In this document: positions 1 to 11,965 of the stretch, in pieces
How positions within the stretch are numbered: the stretch's first letter is position 1
Layout: each line of letters starts with the position of its first letter
Source: Larix kaempferi
Lineage: Eukaryota; Streptophyta; Pinopsida; Pinales; Pinaceae
Reading direction: 5' to 3'
DNA length: 64,000 nucleotides
NCBI GenBank assembly: GCA_027924585.1
Contig: BSBM01000425.1
Coordinates: forward strand, 124,001 to 188,000
Translations under genes and position numbers: made by a program
Notes under the pieces: model-generated
Told to the model about the DNA's origin: nothing
What the model saw: the letters and a program-made list of their open reading frames with translations, nothing else
The model's database searches: none

Positions 1-1304
1 ACCTTCATCAACAATACATCGATCAACCGTATGGTTCCAGATATCAACCTTTATCTGAAAAGGTGTCGAAGAAGGAAGACGAGGCTTGGCTAGACTATTC
101 CAATCAAAGGAAACAATCCTAGGGCTTGGTAGGGGTTCACATGGCACAGATGAAGTGCCCCCTTTTTCAGGAACATCCAAACTGGTAATGCAGAAGACTT
201 CAGTAGTAGGTGCATCAATCTCTGAAGGACTGATGGGATCGGTCGAAGATTGCATCGATTCAATCACTTCACTCTCCGAAGGAAGAGTGGGGTCGACCAA
301 AGATTGCATTGGTTCAACCACTTTATCAACCAAAGGTTGATCTGGCTGCAGGGAATCTATAGACAACTCAGGAACAGAGGTTCCTTCAGACATGGACCAC
401 ACTCTTCGTACCTCTGGAATGGCAGGGCATCGGTGAGTAAGGTGATCTCCCTTACAAAGTTTGCAAGGGAACTTTGGTTTCCGTCCTATAGGTTTAGACT
501 CCTTTACAACGTCAGTACTCTCAGCATGACTAGCATTGGCTGACAGCTTGCCCCCAGCATGACTCACAGAGGCTGGTTGCTCAGAAGCAGAAGACTTTTG
601 AACTAAGGACCACACTTTTTGCACTTCTGGAAGTACAGGGCACAAGTAAGTAAGGTGGTCTCCCTCGCAAATCTTACAAGGGAAATTAAGCTTCTGTTTG
701 TTGGGTTTGTCGACAATGTCAACTCCCTCAGCATGACTTGTAGTGGCTGATCTGGTATCTCCAGTATGACTCACAGGAACTGGTGACTTGTCATTAATAT
801 GACTAGCAGTGATCAATGACGTGTCCTCAACATGACTGACAGTGGTTGAAGACAAGCTTTCAGTATGATTTTCAGTGACTAAAAGTTTTCTCCCAGCATG
901 ACCTCCAGAGGCTGGGTGGGTGCCCCCTGCATGATCTGCAGAGGCAGGGTGCTTGCCCCCTTGTTTTGGCATCTTATTCCTATTCTTCCCCCGTCTATTC
1001 CTTTTAGACTGCCGTTACTAGTATTGCTACTTTCACCACATGAGGTAGAAGGAGGAGGAGAAGATGTTACTGGCAAAGGAGGCACAGGGTTCTGATGCTC
1101 TTGATTTGAGGTGCTCACAAAAGAAGCGTCAGGAGCAAGCAAGGCATTCGGAGTGGAAAACAACCAAACCGGCAGCCCAATAGTGAATCCAGGAAGATTC
1201 AGAGTAGCCATTAAGGGAGCACCAATGTTTCCAATGAATGGAACAGCACAAGGATCCCCCGGAACAGGGGTACCTTGATTGGCACTCGCCGGAATGCTAG
1301 ACAT
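1..1304 (-). pseudogene. E gag-like polyprotein, frameshifted, 3' end off the window
   Basis: This is the gag-like region of element E. The frame opens with an ATG at 1304 and is proline/serine rich to about 1015. There it must change frame, because the next useful frame begins with a basic stretch (KRNRRGKNRNK) just before an ATG at 972. That second frame stays open to base 1. It has short repeats built around Ser-His spaced about 12-14 residues apart, then two near-identical zinc-knuckle modules, CKICEGDHLTYLC (about 644-682) and CKLCKGDHLTHRC (about 428-468). Each knuckle is CX2CX3HX4C, one residue shorter than the usual CX2CX4HX4C. The last visible residues, VDEG, look like the start of a retropepsin with a DEGA-type active site, as in several plant gypsy elements. 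Whether the frame change is a mutation or a programmed shift cannot be told from one copy; I favour mutation. Confidence 0.65.
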
Positions 1305-3334
1305 AGTTTCTCGCTCAAATGAACAAGAAGTTCCCTAAGGCAAACTAAAAACAAGTAGCACAAAGAGCACACCACTAAAAAAAGGTCCTAAGTAAATCAA
1401 ACCAGGCAAACAGATGCCTTCCGGAGAAGAGTCTGGGATGATGAGGGCCCAGAACAGATCAACGAAGGATGAAGGACAGTTACCCGGGGTCCACAATACA
1501 ATGACTAAGGGTGCAAGCGCTGGAATCACCCAACCGCCCTCCCAAAGACCTGCAAGGGATTTCCTCCCACGTCTGTCCTAGGTACAGCAGATATACCCTC
1601 CGCTGTCACCTGTGTATGAACCTAGAGTCTGATACTAAGGATACCACAACACCGAAAACTCCTGGGGGAACAGTCACCGGTCAAATCAGAAAGCGTGGGC
1701 AGGGTAGCTAAGCCCGAAACTCGAAAGAGTCCCCAATACGCAATCCGATCCTGGCGTATGCTCGAACAGAAAGTAGGAGGGGTATTCCCACAAACTGATC
1801 TCACATTGACCTACTGCATATGCTCCCAGGCAAATTTTGAGTGAGGTGGGTTTGCCTAATGATAGTCTCACTACGATTTTTGTGCAATGTGTGATCTTGG
1901 GTGGTTTAAGGTGTTTTAAACCCAAGATCCTAACCAAAACTAGTTGGTGTAGTGTAGCCTAGAAAAGAAAATGTTGCTAGTTCATTTTATTAGAGTTCAT
2001 TTTAAAGGTTACTTGATTACTCAAAAAGGTAGTGGGTGTGTGAGAGTGGTTATAACAGAAATGGAGTACTGAAAATGAAATATTTACCACCAAACAAATC
2101 TTTTTCTTTTCAATGCAAGTCTTAAAATTCTGATCTAGAATGCATGTGCAAATGCAATTTTTTAATCTTTTGAATGCAAAAAGGGTAAAAATAAAGTCTA
2201 AATGTACAAAAGTAAACTGAAAACCTAAAAATGCAGCTACTCAAACCAAAAAGTATGCAAAAGAAAACTTGTTCTTTTTTATGCAAAGCACTCTAAAATC
2301 TTTTAAGCCACTTGCAAGGTACTCTATTTAGAAAATGAATTAAAATTCTTTATGCTTTTCAAAGGTAAGAAACAAAAACTGAAACTAACCTACTATCAAA
2401 GCAAAGCAAAGAAACTTTCAGGTTCTCTTTATGAAACAGTAAAAGCTACCAAATATGACTTTCAAATTCTTATTGATGTAAGCATGCCAAACATTGGGAA
2501 AAGAGTACAAAAACTACTTTTAGACCCAAACGAAGCAAATGACCTACGAAGAAGTATGGTTTGGTAAAGTCAGGTCTGCACGTAAACAATGCAAACAAGG
2601 TCTTGAACAACAGCCAAAACACTTGAGCTTTCACTACAAAAGAAAAACTAAAAGCATAAGGGAGGACAAGAAACCAACCTAAAAGAGAAATTTCACTCAA
2701 ATAGATACAAACAGGGTCAAAAAGACTCAAGAGGTTTCAAATCCAGTGGAAATGGGGCAAGCAAGTTCAATCAGACTCAAAATAGGGTACAAAACACCAA
2801 ACAGGTCCACAACCCCCCAACTTAAGTCAACAAACCCCAAAGCTTTCCAAACAAGCCCAAAATGATCAAAAGAGGTTCAAATCATGAATGTAGGATCAAT
2901 ACAAGGATGGGCGACCACTTACAGGGATTTAACACAGACCTAAGGTCATCAGGGACCCCAAAAAATGCAGCCACAGCCCCTAGATTTGGGTCCACAACCC
3001 AAAAACTCAAAAATTTCAAACCCAGATTTTGAGCGCTACTGTGTATGAAGGAAACTAGCGCTCATAGCAGTATGGGCGCTACTGTGAAAAGGAAAAGTAG
3101 CGTATGGGCGCTACTGTGTGGTACAAACAGTAGCGTACAAGAAAAAAAAGTCTAAAAAACGGGGTTAAAACCCCCAAACTGGGTCCACAAAGGTTTGCAA
3201 GGGTTGGGAAGGGTCTGTAAAAAAGCCCAGGAGGGTCAAACAGAGCCTACTAACTGATCCTAATCAAGAAAATGAACAAAGACCATCAAACAAGACTGAA
3301 GAAATGACCTTGGATACCCCTAAGCAGTTAGGCT
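1305..3334 (-). other. E untranslated leader between primer site and gag
   Basis: About 2 kb separates the primer binding site from the gag ATG. I see no reading frame longer than about 90 codons that looks coding. The stretch is A-rich on the plus strand (T-rich in the element's sense) from about 1950 to 2900. It holds a cluster of perfect inverted repeats at 3031-3135, listed separately. Long leaders are common in plant gypsy elements and can hold packaging signals; no specific signal is identified here. Confidence 0.5.
3031..3135 (-). repeat. Three consecutive hairpins with a shared CGCTACT stem
   Basis: Three perfect inverted repeats follow each other. GAGCGCTA (3031-3038) pairs with TAGCGCTC (3056-3063). 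CGCTACT (3077-3083) pairs with AGTAGCG (3096-3102). CGCTACTGT (3109-3117) pairs with ACAGTAGCG (3127-3135). They lie in the E leader about 200 nt from the primer site. A looser relative occurs in the E LTR near 4120-4140 (CTACT/AGTAG). Confidence 0.7.
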
Positions 3335-3353
3335 GTCCCCAGCGGAGTCGCCA
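3335..3353 (-). promoter_or_regulatory. E primer binding site
   Basis: On the minus strand the sequence after the LTR is a 3-base spacer and then TGGCGACTCCGCTGGGGAC. It starts with TGG, as a site pairing with the CCA end of a tRNA must. The same type of site is known from plant gypsy elements of the Tat/Ogre group, where tRNA-Arg is the reported primer. That assignment is from memory of the family. Confidence 0.75.
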
Positions 3354-3356
3354 TTC

Positions 3357-4411
3357 TGTTGTGGGGAAAATGCACCTATAGTTCAGGGGAGAAACTACCA
3401 ACTTACGGTGATAAAGATAGACTAACAAGCATTCTGCAAGTACAACACATAAATGAAGAGATTAGGGTTTAGATATGTAGGAACCTCATTCAGAAGGTTG
3501 ATCCTAGCTTTGCCTCCTTCGCTCTTCAATGCTTATCCACTGTCGCAATGCCCAGACCTGCAAAACAACTTGATACCTTTCTCAAATACATTTGACTACA
3601 CATATAAGACTGATATTCATAATAGAAGAAGACATCAGATGATAAACAAACTGTAATCAAATCCAAGACACATTAATAGGTCATATTTGGAAAGAGAAGA
3701 ACGTCTGATCTTTATTAATGAATGAAAGCAAGTACATACAATTATACCTTCCTTCAAGCTTGGCACTTCACGAAACCTAGATTCAAGATCTCCTGCTTCC
3801 GTTCTCCAAGGATCCCAGCCTCTAAGCAATTGTACTAGGGTTTACCAAAACTGAAGCACAAGAGAGGGGGATGAAGGTCTCCATTCCTCCAGCATAACTT
3901 TGCAATTAGGCTTGCTCCCCTCACATGACCCTTCTACCCTCCTTATATAGTCAATGAGGAAGAGGAAAAGAAGTTACAACCGCTCAAGAGGTTTCCCAAC
4001 CAACTTAACTTACTCGAATTTCGAGATTTTGACCAAAACAGGTGTGTACTCTACTCTATAGTAGACAAAGTCGCGTACATATGGCAATGGGCACTACTTT
4101 GAATGAGGTAAAGTCGCATACACACGCTACTATTATAACAGTAGAGTCGCGCTCATAGTGAAAAATGGCCAAAAACAGGCTTTTCTGCTCATTTTCAGGA
4201 GATGGTTTGGTCTGGAAAAATGTTCCTAAGGGTCATATACATCAAATGGGTCAAGAATGAGGTAATTTCAACCATTTTTAGTGTCCCAAATGACTCCTCC
4301 ATCCACAATTGTCCTGTTGTGTGACTGAACTTGATCTCAAGAAGTGTCGTCATGCGACCAAGGGAAACAAGTGTCGTCACGGACGGAGAGGTGTCATTTC
4401 AAGCTATAACA
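3357..4411 (-). repeat. E 5' LTR
   Basis: The LTR is bounded by TGTTGTGGGG at 3357 and GCTATAACA at 4411, which gives the usual TG...CA ends on both strands. It lies directly next to the primer site. A minus-strand TATA box (CTATATAA, 3943-3950) is near the middle, as expected for a U3/R boundary. At 1,055 bp it is of ordinary length. Its partner LTR is outside the window, so the outer boundary rests on the TG/CA ends and the abrupt change to CT-rich DNA. Confidence 0.75.
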
Positions 4412-5496
4412 CTACCTCCTACTCCCCCTACCCCTAACCCCCCTCCTCTCTCTCTCCTAAAGAACCTCCTCCCTACCACTTATCTATATATCTCTCTATA
4501 TCTCTTTCCCACCATCTCTCTCTCACTCACTCTTTCTCTCCCCATATATTTCTGAACTCCCACCACCCAGTCCCCAACTACATCTCCTCCTCTCAAACTG
4601 CACTACCCGTCCCCAAAGTTTGAAAATCATGACCTCTAACACTTTCCCTCCACCAACCTCCCTCCTTCCCCATGCCCCCAATCATCTCCCAACTCTCTAT
4701 ATATCTCTCATCCACTACTCTTACCCATACAAATAAACACCCTCCTATCTCTCTCTCTCTCTCTCTATTCATGCCCCCACCTTCTCTCTCTCTCTCTCTC
4801 AATTCCACACCCCCATGCATCTTGTATATCCCCCTTCTCTCTAAATTCCCTACTCCCCAAACCCCAAACCCTCCTAATGTCTATCTCTTCCTCTCTCCCA
4901 ATCCCACTTTTCCCACCTACCCCTACTCATGCCATTCATATCTCTCTCTCTCTTAAACACACACACAAACCATTATTAATCCACCTTTTCTTAATCCCCT
5001 TTCCTTTCCCTCTACTCATACTGTAAATACCCCCCCCCACTCCCTCCCTATCTCTAATGCACACACACACACACTCACTCACTCCACTACTCCCATACCT
5101 AGAACTATTCTGCCTCATAACCCTCTCTCTTTCCCTTCTTCTCTCCCTAACCCTTACTTCCTTGTCTCTTTCTCTCCTTGTGTCCTCCCCCAACCCTTAT
5201 GACTCTCGCTCTCTCTTTCTATGGCATAATCACACCAACCCCACTACTCTTCTCTCCTCCCTTCCTTAATCCATTCTAACACACTCTCTCTCACTATCTC
5301 TTCCTTACTCCTACACCTAACGTTAACCCCCACCTCTCTCTCTCTCTTTCACACACACACACACACACATCCCACTATTCCCACCTCTACTGAAAAAAAC
5401 CCTCCTCCCTATCTCTCTCTCTCTCTCTTCCAACGAAACCATACTAACACCCTCTCTCATTCTATCTCTCCCCTACTCATCCACCTATCACTAAAA

Positions 5497-5552
<56 letters not shown>

Positions 5553-5742
5553 CCCTTACTCGAGAACGCCCACTCCTCAACTATACCAAACTTCTCTCTA
5601 ACTTCCTTACTCCTCCCCAAATGCCTAACCCTCCTAATTTCTATCTCTTTTTCTCTAACAAACCCCCTACTTCTCCTACCCATAATAACCTCCTCGCATC
5701 TCTCTCTTTCCCTCTCTCTCAGTGTCTCACCCCCCTACTGAT
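4412..5742. repeat. CT-rich satellite-like tract, left part
   Basis: This stretch is almost purely pyrimidine on the plus strand: runs of (CT)n, words such as CCCCTAACCC and CTACCCCTAC, and (CA)n patches. It continues at 44241 after removal of element D. Recurring phrases (for example ...CCCTACTCCTCCCCAAA... followed about 60-90 bases later by ACCCATAATAACC) show that it is a degenerate long-period repeat and not a plain microsatellite. Open frames here are composition artefacts. Confidence 0.8.
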
Positions 5743-5747
5743 CCACC
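5743..5747. repeat. Target site duplication of D, left copy
   Basis: The bases ccacc lie directly before the left end of D. The same five bases follow its right end at 44236-44240. Confidence 0.85.
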
Positions 5748-6002
5748 TTTTAGATTTTAAGCATCAATTCCATATGATCTAGGATCTTATCTAAAAGAAT
5801 AACATGTACAATATATCAATCACAAGAAGCAATCACAAGAGACAATAGACACAGAGAGTTTCCTTGGGGAAAACCAGTAAGGGAAAAAACCCCAATAACT
5901 TCCTCAGAGATAAAAAGAGCAATGATACAACCCAAGTACAAGAGATAGTCCTCCTAGCAGTTTATCCTCCTTCCTCACTTGTGCGCCCCTCTCCAATGAG
6001 TG
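5748..6002 (-). repeat. D 3' LTR, distal fragment
   Basis: This fragment aligns with the first 255 bases of the intact D LTR at 43681-43935, including the shared TTAGATTTTAAGC start and the GGGGAAAACC segment. It stops at gagtg (5998-6002), where element A inserted; the rest continues at 38181. Confidence 0.9.
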
Positions 6003-6673
6003 TGTTAACACCCAAAATGATCACCTAGGTTGTGGGAGAGGGAAAATTGGGGTAACCACTAACCAATCTTTAGACTTAAGCTATTGAACCAACTTAGTCT
6101 AAGAGGGCTCTCTCTATAGATCTATGAAAGACTAGAATAATCAAAGTTGTCAACAATGAAAACATGCACCAAAATTCATCATTCAAGATATTCAATTGCA
6201 ACAATACAGAAGATCAGATTTCTATGGGAAACAAAATGGTTTAAACATAGCTTGACTAAAACATATGAATCTCTATTTGGGCAATGGAGTCACATTTAAA
6301 CAAACTCTAAAAATTCATTTACAAATGCTTCACAAATGCATTAACACAGGGGTGAGATAGTAAATAGCTCATAGTCAAAGTGATTTTAATTGATGAAACA
6401 GAAGAGAAAGAAACAATCCATTGACATAAGGCATACAACGATGAATCCTATATCAATTTTAGCAGAGAAGTAATGGTGGAATACTTGGAAAAAGATAAGT
6501 AGAGCGTAATTTCTATGAATTCTACTTAGCAATCACACTGCACCAAGTATGAAAGAATGTTACAGACTAGAATTAACAATGAGAGATACACAATTCATAG
6601 AGAAAAACAAAGAATGGACTACAAGACCAGTTACACAAGAATCCATGAAAACATCCTCTCACCTCTGCAAATC

Positions 6674-6995
6674 TTTATTCAAAATATAGCTCAAAATGTC
6701 TTACAGAACAATACACAAAAAATTCCCATAAAAGTTTTCAACCCTTTTTCATTCTATTACATCACATATATAGATGTCGGGAGTTCTCTTGCTCGACTCA
6801 TCTAAACTAAAAGCAGTTATATCGGAGTGACACCTCATTCAGGTTGTTTTGCCACTATCACAACAAAATAAAAACTATGTAGAAGCTGGCCTAACTGCTT
6901 TCTTACAATCCATCGGTATTCTTATTAAGAAACATTTACTTCAAGTAAAAAAGTAAAGATAGTAAAATAATAGTTCTAGCTGGCTATTTATATAG
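6674..6995 (-). promoter_or_regulatory. A 3' LTR core promoter and poly(A) signal
   Basis: The minus strand has CTATATAAATAG at 6984-6995, a near-perfect TATA box. About 310 bases downstream is AATAAA (plus-strand TTTATT at 6674-6679). The same pair is kept in the 5' LTR (33488-33499 and 33179-33184). The TATA box lies just downstream of the LTR reading frame, which puts that frame in U3. Confidence 0.7.
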
Positions 6996-7091
6996 CAGCC
7001 TCAAAGAATATTACAAATTATCAAAAATAGGAAAGTCTTGTAAGAAGTCTATGATTTCAAGCAAACATCAACAACTATAAAAAGACAAGTA

Positions 7092-10000
7092 TCACTGTGG
7101 AAGATGGAGATAGTATAGCGATTTGCTATACTTTTCTACATTAGCCCATTGGTCTGCAGGTGGGAGTTCATAGTCCACCATTTCCTTTACCATCGCTCCT
7201 ATCTCGATATACTCTGCATAGGAAAATGGGGGAATCCTTTGGCCAATGGTGATCCACCTATTAAAGATTTCAAAGTCCTCTTCGACCAACTCCATCAGAT
7301 CCTTGCCTGTAAGTAGCTGGTTAAGATGTTTAAACTTTGCATGATCCATTCTTATCATCCATAGTAGGTTTTTATAAGCCTTAGGGGATATTAGCTCCTG
7401 GTCATCTTTCCAGAATGAAGGTAACCCCATTTCGACCAGCTTATCAAACAATCCTTTGAACTCTTCCACTTGTCCCTTCATTTCTTTGACTTTAGCTTCC
7501 ACACTCTTGATTTGTGCAAATTTCCCCAGGACCCTTCGTACCACTGCAAGTGTTGCGATCCGGTTCCCAATATTTAGCTTAATCCTTTCTTCTTCAGATA
7601 GATCATTTAGGAAAGTGATGGCACTTAGTGCCATTTCTTTAGGCCTTTGGATTAGGGTCTCCTTTGCAACTTTACAACCTTCTAGAGCGTCACTAATGGT
7701 TTTCTCTTTTATCCTTATAAAATCAAGGTAGGCTCTAAAGTTCTTAGCTTCCTTAATGATCCTATCCCATACCAAGTGTTTACATCCTTGCAAAGTCACC
7801 TTCTTGGTAACCTAATGAGTGAGCTTTTTATTCATCTCAATCAATTCCTTATGTTTCTTTTGGAGGACCTTCAGATCTTCTTCCTTTCTACTACTCTCTT
7901 CTTCCAACCTGTGATCTTTTTCTTTCAGCTTCTTGATTTCCACGTCTTTTAGACTAATGTGAGACATAGCCTGCACTAGACTGTCGGTACCATTGCTTTC
8001 CCTAGTTTGGTTCGAATTGGTAGGCCGCATGTCCAAATTGGACAAGTTAGTTTTCAAATCATCAAGCTTCTTTTCTAAGCTTATTCTCTCTTTTTTACAG
8101 CTATCTTCCTTCTCTACAAACTTCAACAATTCTGTTTTGCAATTCTTTTTGTGTTTCGAAGTTTGTCTCTTCGGGAGGTTCAATTAGCTGAATATTTGGA
8201 ACCTTTTCCTTCTTCTGTAGTTTCAGAATCAACTTGTCTTTCTCCGCTAACATCTTGCTCATGCTTTTTCCTTCGCCATCACTTATGACCAGGTCAGATT
8301 GTACCTTTTTGACCTGCTATTGAAGTGCTCAGTTTTAACTTTTCTCTAGCTTCAATTGGTTTTCCAGTTTTTTCACAGTAACCAGCAAGTTATCACTTTT
8401 CAAGCCTGCTCTCACAAAATCATCATACACAAGGTCAATAACCTATTTGTGAAACTGGATTTTATCTGGTACTGGTGTCTTTTGCCAATTGATCCTTGTC
8501 TCGGTCACTCAATCCTCTGACAATACTGCTAAGTTTAAGATGTTATCATTTATACTTCTGTTAGTCATCAAGGAAGTCTTAGACAAACCTCTAGTGATAG
8601 GCATTGAATCAAAAATCCTCTAGGCTAAGGCTCACTTGTTTTGATTATATTGTTCACAGAGGTCATCCTTGGATGGAAACTTATTACCGACATCTCCCTC
8701 TTAAACATCTTGAAACGTGTATTCTACAACCTAGATCTCAGGAGCCGAAGATTCCTCATCATCTGCCCCTCCACTATCCATTGGGATAGTCAATCCTTCT
8801 TGAGCTGCTAAAACAACCAACTCCTCTTTAGTTGGGGAAGCAATTGACTCGGCTGGAATAGCCACAACAACTAACTCATCCTGTACTTCTAATTTAGGCC
8901 GCTTGTCTATATTACCTTCTTCAGTATCCATATCCATGACTTCTTCTAAGTCTCTTTTTCAGCCCACCTCCATGGTGTTCGGTAGTTGATCTAAATCCAT
9001 TATTAAATCGTAAATCATGAGATCTCCTACCTATATCTCCACTGCTTCCTCCGCCTCGGGTTCCCAACACAACAAATTTCGCCCCTTTAGCACCCCTTTT
9101 GGTTCTATATGCTCAAGAGCGTTGAGGTTACATTCTTTCCTTCTCTTGGAAATTATATGCAAGGGGTCATATTTGATGGCCACATCTTTTTTGAACCTTA
9201 GCGACTTCAATAACTCTTCCACCTCTGAAAAAGATTCTTTATTATTCACAACGAAAGGCCCTACCTTCCAAGGACATTTCACATCTGTGCTCTTCTTATG
9301 TTTCAGGAATTGCATCTCTTTCACGGCCAATTTCTGTCTGATAAATTCAAGAGAAAAGATCCACAATGTCAGAAAAGCGGGTAGAACATAAGGCTCCTAC
9401 ACAAAACCATACAATCTAATAATTGTAAGCTTCTTTTAACAAAAAACCAGTCACTAACTGTGAGTTCGTCCTTCAACTGCATCATTGTTTTCATTTCAGG
9501 TAGCACTCTAGGCAATTCTTCCCCAAAAATGATTTTATAAACAAGGGGAAAACATAGTTCAAATAATTGAAAACATTGTCTACCAGAACATAGGTCTCAA
9601 GCAGTGAAGAGAAATGTGGGCTTTCAGCATTGCTATACATAATCATTTTCATCAATTGTGTCTGATATCTAAAAAACCTAGTACTTGGGAAATTGCTTAA
9701 CTATACATTTATCTTTTCCACAAAAAATTCATCAAACTTCAGGGGTGGGATAAGTCCGCTTTTGGACATAGCCAAACTAATGCTAATCCTAAAGAGTAAA
9801 CCTAATTGGACTTCAGTCACCCACAAATCAGTATCCAACCCTAGAAATTAAGCTAACAAAGAAATAACCAATTGGGAATTGTCATAAAAAAGGATGACAT
9901 TTATGGGGTAGGGTTCCTTGCAGATTTTAGAGTCGGGTTTTAGGCATGTGGCTAAGAAGGATTGATGGCTTTTGGGGCCAATTTGGTGGTACAAGGAAAC

Positions 10001-10375
10001 CACTGATGCTTCAGAAAAACCCTCCGACTCTTGGTAGTGAGACTCTGGAATGAAAAAGGAATCCCTAACGACTGACGCATCTATATTACAGATGAATTTG
10101 GACCTATAGGCATCCATAATTACCCTTTGAGGTTCTTAGCAATTAGAAGAACATCATGCTACAAACTCAGGGAAAGAGAACACTTTCTTAAGGAAAAAGA
10201 AAATGAATGACGACCTAAATACTCCATGGATATCCAATCCCTGTTCATGCAAGGTTTCCAGTCTCTTCTTAATTTCTAGAACTGGAAGCTGAATGCATGT
10301 GTCAAATACATCTGCCTCTCTATCTTCCAGGTCTATCTTAACCCTATAATTAGTAGAAGGTTCTTCTTCTGTCAT
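7092..10375 (-). pseudogene. U3-encoded protein of A, 3' LTR copy (decayed)
   Basis: This is a frame of about 1,095 codons with stops and at least two frameshifts; it is the LTR twin of 33596-36900. It starts with an ATG at 10375 (MTEEEPST). The N-terminal part (10375 to about 9030) is globular and includes an FDTCIQLPVL segment and the VEELLKSLRFKKDV motif. An acidic linker follows (8937-8731, VMDMDTEEGN type). Next is a strongly charged coiled coil of Lys/Glu/Leu heptads (about 8450-7812), then a helical C-terminal domain (7799-7092), the longest open piece at 235 codons. I do not recognise it as gag, pol or a known env. The ATG is chosen because the second LTR copy has the same start. The sense agrees with gag-pol. 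Confidence 0.75.
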
Positions 10376-11649
10376 CTAATGACTGTAAAAGACTTAGATT
10401 TTGAAGAGAATGGCAGTTATAGACCCTACCTGTCACTTTGGAAGCCCTGCACGCACCATGTTGAAGGTCCTGTCACCTTTGTCGTCTGCCACATGTTGAG
10501 AGGCTCCTTGACTTCGACAGGTTTTTGGAAACAAATGTCAACCTTCGCGGGCACTTCTTATATATATAACTGTATTTCCATAACTCTTAGTCTCTTTGGC
10601 TTGTCGTCCTTTGATCTCAATCATCTGAACTCTCACACGTTTACTTTCCATCGTCATATCTGACTACCCCTTTACCTGTTGATTTGACAACCTACCCATC
10701 TCCACCATCGGATCCTCGCCGCTAATCCTTATCTGGGCAGTTAATATCATTTGCATGCATCTATAAGGTAGCATCGCTTGCACCCTAAAAGATTTTCCTA
10801 TATCACCCTTTCTCTATGCGACAAGCTATGGAGCAGACACTTGTCCGGTGGGACCCAATCCATTGCATCTACCCTGCCACTATTCACCCTGCTACTTCAT
10901 GATGTGACGATGTATGAGGACCATCCATTTCTTCTTAGATGTGTATCTATGCTAGGTCCTCATACTCGAATTAGCCTTTAGATTTTTCATATGCTGGTGC
11001 GGTTTCCCCTGTTATACCTTGTGCATTTTAGACTACCCCCAGTCGTTGATCTGGCTCTTCTTTCCACACGAACCATAGATCTGTCGGAGACTTAGGCCCT
11101 TTTTTTGGTAAATAGACCCAAACCCTTGGATGTCAAAAAGATCATCTCTGCCATAGATCCTTGTATATGTCCCCACCATCACATGCACCTAACCGGGCAT
11201 CATTCACTACTATTTCCTCTTTGCGACGCACTCCTAAGCTGACACCTGTCCGACAGGCTCCGACCCATTGCATACTCATATTCCCTTTCTTCCTTGCCAC
11301 TTCACCATGCGATGATCTTTGTAAAATCGTAGATCTTTCTCCCTCCCTTGATCAACGGTGCCGATCTGTGCGACATTTAATCTTTCATAAATTTTCCCAA
11401 AGACTATAGGTTTTAGGGTATTTCTCCGTTTATCTTAAGTCATTCTTTTCTCCTATTAATACTTATCCCTTGACATTATCCCTTTATTAGATCAGACCCC
11501 TTCTAGACCATTATGTCTCCTGCCTTAGCACCTGGTCATTGCCAATAAAGATCACTTCAAGCTTTTTTCTCAGGTAGCTGTCTGAACTTCCATCTTTCAT
11601 GTACAGGTATTTATGCTGTAAAATAGCAAAAAATATTTAGGTGCTAACA

Positions 11650-11965
11650 ACTGGCTCCAACTAGGGATGCTACCCTCCCATTGAGGTACCAAAGAACTCC
11701 GTAGACTAAGTGCCTGATCCATTGGGTAGGTTCTGCAAACCCTAGATTGAAAAAATTCTCTAGAAAGTGAGATTGCATTTGTTTTCTTAGCTCGGCTGAA
11801 AATTCAGACATGAAACATGGCTTCCCCTTCCAGACCTCAGGGCCTTCACTTCGGACTTCAATTCATTCTGGTTTTCACCATTAAAAACCCTAAAACAAAT
11901 GTGAAAAATTGAAAATATATATATACATATATACAAGATATGGTACATGGGTTACTTACTTTCTC
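11650..11965 (-). other. A untranslated stretch between integrase and 3' LTR
   Basis: This is about 300 bases between the stop of the integrase frame and the 3' LTR. It contains no open frame. A polypurine tract is expected directly at 11650; the minus strand there (GGGAGGG about 30 bases away) is only weakly purine-rich. Confidence 0.5.

Larger units (their letters stand above)
1..4411 (-). mobile_element. Element E: Ty3/gypsy retrotransposon, 5' part, cut by window edge
   Basis: The element reads on the minus strand: 5' LTR at 3357-4411, primer binding site at 3335-3353, a leader of about 2 kb, then a gag-like frame from 1304 down to base 1. Its pol genes and 3' LTR lie outside the window. 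The right end abuts the CT-rich tract at 4412, so E probably inserted into that tract. The duplicated target (perhaps ctacc at 4412-4416) cannot be confirmed without the other end. The primer site and the start of a DEG-type protease place it in Ty3/gypsy. Confidence 0.8.
6003..11649 (-). repeat. A 3' LTR (about 5.65 kb)
   Basis: This is a direct repeat of 32509-38175 over its whole length, in the same orientation, with TG/CA ends. In the element's sense it has about 1.27 kb of non-coding U3, then a reading frame of about 1,095 codons (10375 to 7092), then a TATA box at 6984-6995 and a polyadenylation-type hexamer at 6674-6679, and about 670 bases of R/U5. Adjacent internal sequence at 11650-11700 should hold the polypurine tract, but none is convincing. 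Confidence 0.92.

Noticed and set aside
4331-5683. Several overlapping open frames of 60-95 codons on both strands in the CT-rich tract
   Set aside because: They translate to Leu/Ser/Pro or Arg/Glu runs dictated by (CT)n and change freely between frames; pure composition effects.
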